From: Paenibacillus timonensis
Lineage (GTDB): Bacteria > Bacillota > Bacilli > Paenibacillales > Paenibacillaceae
Reading direction: 5' to 3'
Assembly (NCBI RefSeq): GCF_009725205.1
Contig: NZ_WNZY01000004.1
Location: forward strand, 124,001 to 188,000
Length of the DNA stretch: 64,000 nt
Made by a program: the position numbers and the translations under genes. The number at the start of each line of letters is the position of its first letter. Position 1 is the first letter of the stretch. Shown in pieces: positions 55,954 through 62,423 of this stretch. Under the pieces are notes generated by a model. The model worked only from the letters and a program-made list of their open reading frames with translations. It did not search any database and had not been told where the DNA came from.

Positions 55954-56157
55954 TCAGGAGGCATGATGCCGTCCTTTTGCCACAGGAATACAAGCCAAAA
56001 TATTCTCCATTCGAAAAGCCCGAGGCGCATGGGAAGCCAGACAGGTCGCCCGAACTATACCCTCACGCACATCGTGCACCTCGATCCGCCGCTGGGTGAT
56101 CTTGCCCTCGCGGTCGACGTAGATGATTTCTACGGTCCGGCCGATGTATTTTTCCAC
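55954..56157 (-). CDS. WYL-like mini-protein
   Basis: 67 residues from GTG 56157, placed 9 nt after GGAG; an ATG three codons earlier sits too close to that site. GRTVEIIYVDREGKITQRRI followed by REGIVRATCLASHAPRAFRM resembles the core strands of a WYL domain, a ligand-sensing fold normally attached to a DNA-binding domain. Here it stands alone, last in the lysis module. Role unknown. Confidence 0.65.
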   Translation of the reverse strand: MEKYIGRTVEIIYVDREGKITQRRIEVHDVREGIVRATCLASHAPRAFRMENILACIPVAKGRHHAS

Positions 56158-56267
56158 CCGAATCATCTCCAAATAAGAACGTTTGTTTGTATTATATGCA
56201 AACATGTGTTCTTTATTCAACTGGAAAATAAAACAGGGGGTATCGTGTTAAGGCAACAGACGCTACG

Positions 56268-56546
56268 TCACTTTTCCTTCGTCTTCCCTTGACGATTGTT
56301 CCCAAGCTCGAACAGTCCGGTGGCCGACAAACCGGCTAAACCTCCCGCCCACAGCCGCAACACTAATTCCATTTCCGTAAAAGGGTAAGCCGCGGCTCCG
56401 ACCAATACGCCGATGACGACCCCGATGAAAGGGATCAGGTTTTTCGGCAGGTTGACGGTCGTTTTGACAAGTTGGACCAAAGCTAATACGAATACAGACA
56501 AAACCGAGGCAAAGGCCAACACATTGGTTAAAATCTCGTTTTGCAT
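56268..56546 (-). CDS. Phage-type holin, A118 family
   Basis: 92 residues with two to three hydrophobic helices: NVLAFASVLSVFVLALVQLV, LIPFIGVVIGVLVGAAAYPF and LWAGGLAGLSATGLFELG, with a charged C terminus. This matches the A118-like holin pattern. It would permeabilise the membrane and let the adjacent amidase reach the wall. Start ATG after GAAGGAGG, 14 bp after the amidase stop. Confidence 0.85.
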   Translation of the reverse strand: MQNEILTNVLAFASVLSVFVLALVQLVKTTVNLPKNLIPFIGVVIGVLVGAAAYPFTEMELVLRLWAGGLAGLSATGLFELGNNRQGKTKEK

Positions 56547-56560
56547 GACTTCCCTCCTTC

Positions 56561-57493
56561 TTATTGCTCCGGGATGCCCGCGGCCCGGCGCAAATAATTC
56601 GCCAGGTTGTTAAAATGCTGCGCTCGCGCCGAATTCCCTTCATCCCGCGCCTTAAACCAAGCCGGCGAAAGCCACCGGAAGATGATTTCCTGTGCATTAC
56701 TTTTCGGCAGCGGAATCAGCGGACCGGCTGCGGATGAGGAGGCCAGCGGAATCCCCGAGGCTACTCGCAGATTGTTTGCCAAATTGTGAAAATGCGTCAT
56801 TCCGACCTGGTCGCCCTTGGCTTGCGAGGCGAACCAAGCCGGAGAGACATAGTTGCCGATCAAGGACTGCGCGATGGTTGCGGGCAGCGGCGCAAATGAC
56901 GTACTCGAATTTGGCGTTGGCCTAGGCGTCCGCATCACGTTGAGTTCGGTCGAGATATCGTCCAGTAACTGGTTCAGCGTTTTCCTGCCTGTGGCCAGAG
57001 CCTCATCGGGATCCTGTCTGCGCGCCGGATCCAATTGCCGGTGGGACGGGATAAAGACATAAGGATTTTTGTTCCATATGCTGCAGCAATAGGCCAAATA
57101 CCAAACATACCGCTTGTACGCTTCTGTAAAGTTTATGCGCCCGCCGTAGCAAAATTCCACCCCGATCGCCGCATCGTTGGCATCATAGCCAAACAAATCA
57201 TTGTCGGTCGTGACGTCGTACAGCACGTGCCAGGCTTTTTCCGCCGGTTCGGGACCGGTGCCGGTCGGTATGATTTCAAGAATCTTCGTATCATCAATAA
57301 ATACATGGGCCGAGGCGGAGCGATTCGTTGGCGAGTTGAAATAGGCATAGTGATTGTCCGCCGTTGCTCCCGGATTTCCCGAGTCATGGGCCACAAAAAA
57401 CTCCGGCGTTCCGGTCGATAACCTCGTCCCGGGCCTAACGTTCGGCCGGATCGCGACGTACCGCCTTTCAATTCGGTATTTTTGTGTATCCAT
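56561..57493 (-). CDS. N-acetylmuramoyl-L-alanine amidase (endolysin) with duplicated C-terminal module
   Basis: 310 residues from ATG 57493. An Amidase_2 domain spans about 20-185: zinc His in EFFVAHDSGNPG, a second His-containing strand ASAHVFIDDTKILEIIP, GVEFCYGG, and the third ligand in IPSHRQLDPARRQDPDEAL. The tail holds two copies of a module of about 48 residues: SPAWFASQAKGDQVGMTHFH with NLANNLRVASGIP, and SPAWFKARDEGNSARAQHFN with NLANYLRRAAGIP. These are probably wall-binding repeats of a type I do not recognise. No signal peptide, so export depends on the holin. Confidence 0.9.
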   Translation of the reverse strand: MDTQKYRIERRYVAIRPNVRPGTRLSTGTPEFFVAHDSGNPGATADNHYAYFNSPTNRSASAHVFIDDTKILEIIPTGTGPEPAEKAWHVLYDVTTDNDLFGYDANDAAIGVEFCYGGRINFTEAYKRYVWYLAYCCSIWNKNPYVFIPSHRQLDPARRQDPDEALATGRKTLNQLLDDISTELNVMRTPRPTPNSSTSFAPLPATIAQSLIGNYVSPAWFASQAKGDQVGMTHFHNLANNLRVASGIPLASSSAAGPLIPLPKSNAQEIIFRWLSPAWFKARDEGNSARAQHFNNLANYLRRAAGIPEQ

Positions 57494-57617
57494 AAGCGAT
57501 TTCACCCCTTCCATTCATACTATTCCGTAAGGTTGCCGGTTCGCCTGTGCTCTTGTTTGTCCGACTCCAGGAGACAGGAGAATAAAAGAAAAGAGCCTGC
57601 GATAGATAGCAGACTCC

Positions 57618-57626
57618 TGGTATAAT
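57618..57626 (+). promoter_or_regulatory. Extended -10 promoter of the toxin mRNA
   Basis: TGGTATAAT, a TGN-extended consensus -10 on the plus strand with a poor -35. Start of transcription expected near 57633, giving a leader of about 54 nt before the toxin ATG. Confidence 0.65.
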
Positions 57627-57643
57627 TTAGCATGTACAACTGA

Positions 57644-57835
57644 ACTTGGGTGGGACAGTATCGCCTCCGGATGGGAGGTGATGCGTATGAAATTTTCGTT
57701 TTCGGAAGTGATCATGCTTGGCATGTTTGTCCTGGCACTGCTTACTTACCTGAATAAACGAAAATAACCCGCCCAGGTTAGCGCCATCGGTGCGGGTTAT
57801 TCTCTGATGAACATTTGGAGGTTTCCCACCCAAGT
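57644..57835 (+). repeat. Complementary 5' and 3' ends of the toxin mRNA
   Basis: ACTTGGGTGGGA (57644-57655) and its exact complement TCCCACCCAAGT (57824-57835) bracket the toxin gene. In the mRNA the ends could pair, hiding the ribosome site, a known trait of type I toxin messages. Confidence 0.75.
57687..57767 (+). CDS. Holin-like type I toxin peptide
   Basis: 26-residue peptide, one membrane helix (EVIMLGMFVLALLTYL) and a basic tail NKRK. GGGAGGTG lies 6 nt before the ATG; another in-frame ATG is two codons earlier. The pattern matches short putative holin-like toxins of Bacillales (TxpA/BsrG-style). It is read against the lysis operon, between the amidase and the XhlA-like gene. Flanking elements (own promoter, pairing ends, antisense promoter, two terminators) support a type I toxin-antitoxin unit. 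Confidence 0.75.
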   Translation: MKFSFSEVIMLGMFVLALLTYLNKRK

Positions 57836-57874
57836 GTTGTACCGGGGAGGCTGTGGCGCAGCCTCCTTGTTTCT
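57755..57874 (-). ncRNA. Candidate antisense RNA antitoxin
   Basis: On the minus strand TTGAGG (57904-57909), 17 bp, TAAGAT (57881-57886) forms a good sigma-A promoter; transcription from about 57874 would overlap the 3' half of the toxin mRNA. A perfect 10-bp stem AATAACCCGC/GCGGGTTATT (57763-57772 / 57792-57801) followed by TTCGTTTATT would end it at about 120 nt. Confidence 0.6.
57846..57870 (+). terminator. Terminator of the toxin mRNA
   Basis: Perfect 8-bp stem GGAGGCTG/CAGCCTCC with a TGGCG loop, followed by TTGTTTCTATTGTT on the plus strand. Confidence 0.7.
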
Positions 57875-57924
57875 ATTGTTATCTTAGCATACTCTGCCAT
57901 ATACCTCAATCATTCACAGGGCGT

Positions 57925-58212
57925 TTATTCCTCCAGCCGATCGATCCGCTTATGGGCTTGTTTGGCCGATTCCTCGACGCGCGTCAGTCGCTCGGAGAAC
58001 GCCTCAAATCGCTGGCCTTGCAGCTTTTGTTCGATTTTCATGTCATCAACGAGACGTGTGATGTTTACTATTTCCGTCTTCCTTATTGCCTCCGCTTCGG
58101 CTACGTCCTCAGCTTCCTGCCGAGTTGCTCTTGAACGTCCCGCCCACCCCAATGCAATTCCGCTAATCGCCGCCAGTACCGAAGTGATCGATGTAATAGC
58201 AGCCATATCCAT
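57925..58212 (-). CDS. XhlA-like small membrane/coiled-coil protein
   Basis: 95 residues from ATG 58212 (GAGGTG upstream). One N-terminal hydrophobic helix (AAITSITSVLAAISGIALGW), then a charged coiled coil to the end (RLVDDMKIEQKLQGQRFEAF, RVEESAKQAHKRIDRLEE). This resembles haemolysin XhlA of PBSX-type lysis cassettes but with the membrane helix first. First gene of the lysis module, read from a consensus promoter covered by repressor sites. Confidence 0.65.
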   Translation of the reverse strand: MDMAAITSITSVLAAISGIALGWAGRSRATRQEAEDVAEAEAIRKTEIVNITRLVDDMKIEQKLQGQRFEAFSERLTRVEESAKQAHKRIDRLEE

Positions 58213-58335
58213 TATCCTCACCTCTCTTAAGTTCATCCTGCGCAACAATAAATTACCGTATTGGAAACATCAATTAGCTTCACAGTTCACTTAGGCTTGT
58301 CCAAACAATCAACAATGAGAAGATCACCCTCTTTT

Positions 58336-58473
58336 TTACCAATTTGGTAACCATATCCTGATTATAGATTGCCATTTCGGTAATGTCAAGTCACATTATT
58401 ACCGATTTGACAATATAAAATATTCCCATTTGGTGTGCCCGTGCTTTACCAATTTGGCAACTTGTGCTACACT
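58336..58473. promoter_or_regulatory. Five-operator divergent control region of lysis module and XRE repressor
   Basis: Copies of a TTACCAATTTGGTAA palindrome: 58336-58350 (perfect), 58369-58383, 58399-58413, about 58422-58436 and 58446-58460. A consensus minus-strand promoter TTGACA (58384-58389), 17 bp, TATAAT (58361-58366) for the lysis operon is framed by operators 1-3. The plus-strand promoter TTTACC (58445-58450), 17 bp, TACACT (58468-58473) for the XRE gene overlaps operator 5. Confidence 0.85.
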
Positions 58474-58502
58474 AAATGAAACGGCAAGGAAGAGGAGTAA
58501 CC

Positions 58503-58856
58503 ATGCAAACGCTAGGCGATCGGATCAAATATCTTCGTGAACAACGTCTGCTCACGCAAAAAGACCTCGCCTCCCAAGCGGACATTTCGGTCGTGCAGTT
58601 GTCTCGGTACGAGACAAACGACCGCAAGCCGGATCCGGAGGTGCTGCGCAATATCGTCGACGCTCTGGATACCAGCGCCGATTACTTGCTGGGCCGAACA
58701 CCCGACCCGTCTCCTGCTGCGGAGAAAGGGATGAGCTTGTCTTTTTTTGGCGGTCCCGAAGCGTATACGGCGGATGAAATCGCCATGATGGAGGCCGCTT
58801 TGAAAGCGTATCGGGAGCAGAAGAAGAAGCTGCTGAACGGGGACGAAGCGAAGTAA
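58503..58856 (+). CDS. XRE-family repressor
   Basis: 117 residues from ATG 58503 (GAGGAG upstream). Helix-turn-helix at 3-65: LGDRIKYLREQRLLTQKDLA, SQADISVVQLSRYETNDRKP, then LRNIVDALDTSADYLLGRTP. The tail PSPAAEKGMSLSFFGGPEAY plus a basic end (QKKKLL) is the kind of region recognised by ImmA-type peptidases. Presumed repressor of the divergent lysis operon and of itself through the five palindromes. Confidence 0.9.
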   Translation: MQTLGDRIKYLREQRLLTQKDLASQADISVVQLSRYETNDRKPDPEVLRNIVDALDTSADYLLGRTPDPSPAAEKGMSLSFFGGPEAYTADEIAMMEAALKAYREQKKKLLNGDEAK

Positions 58857-58893
58857 GTTGAAGTGAACCAACCTATATATGACCAGCAATGAC

Positions 58894-58922
58894 GGCCCTG
58901 ATTCTGGAGGGCCCTTATTTCG
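58894..58922 (+). terminator. Weak terminator or attenuator between XRE and ImmA genes
   Basis: GGCCCT/AGGGCC stem with an 8-nt loop followed by CTTATTTC. May reduce readthrough from XRE into the peptidase gene. Confidence 0.4.
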
Positions 58923-58963
58923 GGCGATGAACCGAACATACATTCTGATTCGGGGTGACTTGG

Positions 58964-59563
58964 ATGCTGTACGCTTATTATCATGAGACCCATCTGGAAC
59001 AATGGATTAACGCCAAATTATTGAATCACGGGATATCGGCCCCCGCCGATCTCGACATCGAGCGAATCGCCGAAGCCTTCGGCATCGGGCTAATTTACGG
59101 GAATCACCCCTCCTTTTCGGATAATGAGGAGAACGTGATTTTCCTGAACAAGTGGTTGGAGGCGGTTCAGACCCGGGTCGTCTTTTTTCACGAGTTATGC
59201 CATGTGCTGCGCCATGCCGGGGATCAGCGCCGGATGACGGAGCTGTTCCTGCATGCCCAGGAGACCGAAGCCGAACAGTTCGTGCTTTACGCCGCCATCC
59301 CCTTTTACATGTTCGCCAAACTGCCGGTGCCGGATCATCGCAGCGAGGCGGTGGCTTATATCGCCGAGCAATTCCATGTCCCGCCGGAGCTGGCGGAGCA
59401 GCGGCTGGACCAAATCCAGCGGCGGGTTCTGCACGGCAGCTTGATCGCTGCAGCCCAGGAAGCAACCCGCCGCCAGCGCGAAGCGGAGCGAGGCTGGTCG
59501 CCGGAGACTCGGCGCATGTTGTCCCAGCTGGAACGGCAAATCGGCGGCCAGGGAGGGCGGTGA
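58964..59563 (+). CDS. ImmA/IrrE-family metallopeptidase
   Basis: 199 residues from ATG 58964 (GGGGTGA upstream). The zinc-protease motif is FFHELCHVLRHAG (HExxH), and the third ligand Glu lies in AQETEAEQFVLYAAIPFYMF. ImmA-type enzymes cleave XRE repressors on a damage or quorum signal, so this is the likely inducer of the lysis module. Downstream of the XRE gene and 2 bp from the next gene. Confidence 0.92.
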   Translation: MLYAYYHETHLEQWINAKLLNHGISAPADLDIERIAEAFGIGLIYGNHPSFSDNEENVIFLNKWLEAVQTRVVFFHELCHVLRHAGDQRRMTELFLHAQETEAEQFVLYAAIPFYMFAKLPVPDHRSEAVAYIAEQFHVPPELAEQRLDQIQRRVLHGSLIAAAQEATRRQREAERGWSPETRRMLSQLERQIGGQGGR

Positions 59564-59565
59564 CG

Positions 59566-59940
59566 ATGCGGATCGCGGCGTATTGCGATTTTTACGCGGA
59601 TTCCAACCGACCGCTGCAGTTGATTGTCGATGCCCGGCCGGGTGAGCTGGACTGGTCGGAGACGCTGTACATCCCGGTTTCCGGTCCGTTTGAGCCATTC
59701 ACAGCAGAGGATTACGGTGATTTGCCCGGCGTATCCGTCCTGCTGGAAGACCTGGTCCGCCCCAAAGAACCGCACGAATACTCCGGCGGCTCCGAGCTGG
59801 ACCCTTCATCCCCCGTTCCATCCCAACGGGTTCTCGGCATTCGTCTCCCGCAAATCGCCGCCCGCAGCGGCGATACGGACGAGATTCAGCGCCTGGTGGT
59901 GCAGATGGATGATGTCGAAGAAGTCTTAGGTTATGAGTGA
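59566..59940 (+). CDS. Hypothetical protein linked to XRE-ImmA
   Basis: 124 residues from ATG 59566, behind GGGAGGGCGG; a much longer in-frame extension upstream would overlap the peptidase gene and is rejected. Acidic, no membrane helix. Contains [20 protein letters not shown] and [21 protein letters not shown] do not recognise the family. Tight coupling to immA suggests a sensor, partner or inhibitor of the peptidase. Its end overlaps the convergent cupin gene by 10 bp. Confidence 0.75.
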   Translation: MRIAAYCDFYADSNRPLQLIVDARPGELDWSETLYIPVSGPFEPFTAEDYGDLPGVSVLLEDLVRPKEPHEYSGGSELDPSSPVPSQRVLGIRLPQIAARSGDTDEIQRLVVQMDDVEEVLGYE

Positions 59941-61151
59941 GGTTTAGACGTACGGTCGTATTCCACCACCGGCCACTTTTGCTTCCGCAGCGCATCCACT
60001 AACAGAGGCCCGACATGCAAATTGTCCTGGACCAGCTCGCGCGGCGTCAGCGCCATCCATTGATTCAGCGACACATCGGCGAACCGGTCGCTGCGGAACA
60101 TCTCCAAGAACCAGATGCTGCGATCCCCGGTATTTTGAATATAGTGGCCAAAGGCAAATGGGACGTACCCCACATCCCCCGCCCTGACGTTGAATGTGCG
60201 AGCGACGCCGCCTCCGGCGAACACGGTCATGCGTCCTTTCCCGGACAAATAATATTGCCATTCGTCGTTGTTCGGATGCCAATGCATTTCCCGCATGGCG
60301 CCGGGCTTGATCTCCACGAGAGCAGCCGCAATCGTTTTGGCGATGGGAAAATTGGTGGAATCCGCGATGCGCACGGTTCCGCCCGGCGTTCGGATCGGCT
60401 TCTGGGCCAGCAGGCTATGCTTGAAACTGACGGGAATCTCTCCGTAAGGCGAAGTGATCTTTTGGCTGGCGATCGGCCCCGGGACTCGGTCTTGGTAGAT
60501 GTACACCTGCTTACCAGGGATATGGTCAAACGCTTTGCGCGGCACGCCAAAGTTCGCCGACAGCACCTCCTTGGGCGTGTGGGCGAACCAATCTGAAATC
60601 GACAGGGTGTTTAAGTCGGAGAAATGTCCGTCATCGAACACAAGGAGAAACTCGCAGCCCTCCTCCAGCCCTTGAATCGAATGAGGAATCCCCGGCGGAA
60701 AATACCATAAATCCCCGATGCCTACATCGGCGATGAAGTTCCTTCCATCCTGGTCCACGGCGGTGATCCGGGCTTTCCCCGAAATCATGAACGACCATTC
60801 CGCCTGCTGATGCCAATGCAGCTCCCGCACGCCTCCCGGCGTTAGGCGCATGTTCACCCCCGCCAGCGTCGTAGCGATAGGCAGTTCCCGAATCGTAATT
60901 TCCCGCGACCAGCCCCCTTGGTTCAACTGCATGTGCGTGTCCGAAAAAGAAAATTTCAGATTCGGAACCAATCCGTTATCGGTCACCGGAGGAACCAGCA
61001 TATCGGGATTTTCGCGATCCCGCATGACATCCCGTGGTCCTGTATCGGTCGCGCCGCTGCCGTCATCGCGTATCGGCTCGGGCACGGGGGATGCCCCAGC
61101 AGCGTGATTTTCCGGATGCCTTGAAGCGGATGGATCCATTCGATCCGTCAT
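59931..61151 (-). CDS. oxdC: Bicupin, oxalate decarboxylase family
   Basis: 406 residues from ATG 61151 (AAGGAGTG upstream). Two cupins with complete manganese sites: [27 protein letters not shown] and [30 protein letters not shown]. The decarboxylase proton donor is the lid Glu of SENST in characterised OxdC; here the lid reads [10 protein letters not shown], with Asp at that position, so activity may be altered. The second-site Glu (DEWQ) is kept. No formyl-CoA genes nearby. Function: oxalate to formate and CO2, or a related Mn-cupin reaction. Confidence 0.85.
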   Translation of the reverse strand: MTDRMDPSASRHPENHAAGASPVPEPIRDDGSGATDTGPRDVMRDRENPDMLVPPVTDNGLVPNLKFSFSDTHMQLNQGGWSREITIRELPIATTLAGVNMRLTPGGVRELHWHQQAEWSFMISGKARITAVDQDGRNFIADVGIGDLWYFPPGIPHSIQGLEEGCEFLLVFDDGHFSDLNTLSISDWFAHTPKEVLSANFGVPRKAFDHIPGKQVYIYQDRVPGPIASQKITSPYGEIPVSFKHSLLAQKPIRTPGGTVRIADSTNFPIAKTIAAALVEIKPGAMREMHWHPNNDEWQYYLSGKGRMTVFAGGGVARTFNVRAGDVGYVPFAFGHYIQNTGDRSIWFLEMFRSDRFADVSLNQWMALTPRELVQDNLHVGPLLVDALRKQKWPVVEYDRTSKPHS

Positions 61152-61306
61152 CGACAATCACTCCTTATTCTGGACGTGCCAATGTTAATTTTTTCCACAT
61201 TCTAATCATACAGTGATCCTATTCCCTCCCTAGCAGAAATATGTTCTGGCGAAACGGTTCATTTCCCAATAAAATCCGATGATTTCGGAGAAAATAACTT
61301 CAAGAG

Positions 61307-61367
61307 CTTGATAGTTGTCCAAGCTTCTGTATAATTAAAGTTAGTAAGTTTAGTCAACAAACTAACT
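61307..61367 (+). promoter_or_regulatory. Promoter and operator of the second GH43 gene
   Basis: TTGATA (61307-61312), 17 bp, TATAAT (61330-61335), followed by an inverted repeat AGTTAGT (61339-61345)/ACTAACT (61361-61367) with inner GTTT/AAAC. Placement over the transcription start suits a repressor. Confidence 0.8.
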
Positions 61368-61385
61368 AGGTAAAGGGGAATCCTC

Positions 61386-62366
61386 GTGGAAAAACCTGTA
61401 CGTCCGAATGAACCGCTCGTTACGCATATTTTTACGGCTGACCCATCCGCCCATGTGTATGACGGCAAAATTTATATTTACCCATCCCATGACCTCGATC
61501 ACAACGGTCCCGACAATGATAACGGCGACCAATACGCGATGGAAGATTACCACGTTCTCTCGCTGGACGATTTCAACTCACCGTGCGTCGATCACGGCGA
61601 AGCCTTGCATCTGCGGGATATTCCTTGGGCGAGCCAACAGTTGTGGGCTCCGGATGCGGCTTACAAGAACAATACCTATTATCTCTTTTTCCCTGCCCGG
61701 GACAAAGAAGGCATTTTCCGCATCGGCGTAGCTACGAGTTCCTCGCCTGCGGGTCCGTTCACGCCGCAAGAAAGCTACATTCCTGGCAGCTTCAGTATCG
61801 ATCCGGCCGTACTCGTCGATGACGACAACCGCGCCTATATGTATTTTGGCGGACTTTGGGGCGGCCAACTAGAGAAATGGCAAACCGGCACCTTCAAACC
61901 GGACGCCGAAGGACCGGCACCGGATGCGCCGGCGTTGGGGCCACAATTCGCTGAATTAAGCGATGACATGCTCAGCTTCAAATCCGCTCCGCAGGAAATT
62001 TCCATCGTTGACGAAGACGGAAATCCGCTGTTAGCCGGGGACGAAGACCGGCGGTATTTCGAAGGACCGTGGGTGCATAAATACAACGGTAATTATTACC
62101 TGTCCTATTCAACCGGATCCACCCATACCCTCGTGTACGCGATCAGCAAGAACCCGCAAGGGCCTTATGTCTTTAAAGGCAAAATCCTGACGCCGGTCAT
62201 CGGTTGGACCACGCACCATTCCATTGTGCAATTCCAGGACAAATGGTACCTGTTCTATCATGACAGCTCGTTGTCCGGCGGCGTGAACCACAAGCGCAGT
62301 GTCAAATACACCGAACTGCATTACAACCCGGACGGCACGATCCAAACGATCGATCCGTACAAATAA
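61386..62366 (+). CDS. Family GH43 glycoside hydrolase (xylosidase/arabinofuranosidase type)
   Basis: 326 residues, start GTG 61386 behind AAAGGGG. TADPSAHVYDGKIYIYPSHD holds the base Asp; WAPDAAYKNNTYYLFFPARD the WAPD strand; SIDPAVLVDDDNRAYMYFGG the second Asp; YFEGPWVHKYNGNYYLSYST the catalytic Glu. No signal peptide. Sequence is clearly different from the GH43 at 1512, nearer to the xylan-acting branch. Monocistronic: own promoter/operator and strong terminator. Confidence 0.9.
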   Translation: MEKPVRPNEPLVTHIFTADPSAHVYDGKIYIYPSHDLDHNGPDNDNGDQYAMEDYHVLSLDDFNSPCVDHGEALHLRDIPWASQQLWAPDAAYKNNTYYLFFPARDKEGIFRIGVATSSSPAGPFTPQESYIPGSFSIDPAVLVDDDNRAYMYFGGLWGGQLEKWQTGTFKPDAEGPAPDAPALGPQFAELSDDMLSFKSAPQEISIVDEDGNPLLAGDEDRRYFEGPWVHKYNGNYYLSYSTGSTHTLVYAISKNPQGPYVFKGKILTPVIGWTTHHSIVQFQDKWYLFYHDSSLSGGVNHKRSVKYTELHYNPDGTIQTIDPYK

Positions 62367-62374
62367 GCAAAGCA

Positions 62375-62423
62375 GGGGAGCACCGGCCGGCTGAATCAAG
62401 CCGGAGGTGCTCCCCTTTTTTTT
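62375..62423 (+). terminator. Terminator of the second GH43 gene
   Basis: Long stem GGGGAGCACC/GGTGCTCCCC with inner CCGGCT/AGCCGG and eight T residues. The convergent SLH gene stops inside the T tract, so the hairpin may serve both. Confidence 0.92.

Noticed and set aside
57661-57750. Alternative toxin frame beginning MGGDAYE
   Set aside because: That frame lacks a membrane helix; the frame at 57687 has the ribosome site at correct distance and the hydrophobic helix with basic tail.
59152-59565. N-terminal extension of the gene at 59566
   Set aside because: It would overlap the ImmA gene almost fully, has biased Ala/Arg/Pro content, and a good ribosome site precedes ATG 59566.
55954-59940. 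Complete prophage
   Set aside because: No integrase, portal, capsid, tail or replication genes; both flanks are ordinary metabolic operons.
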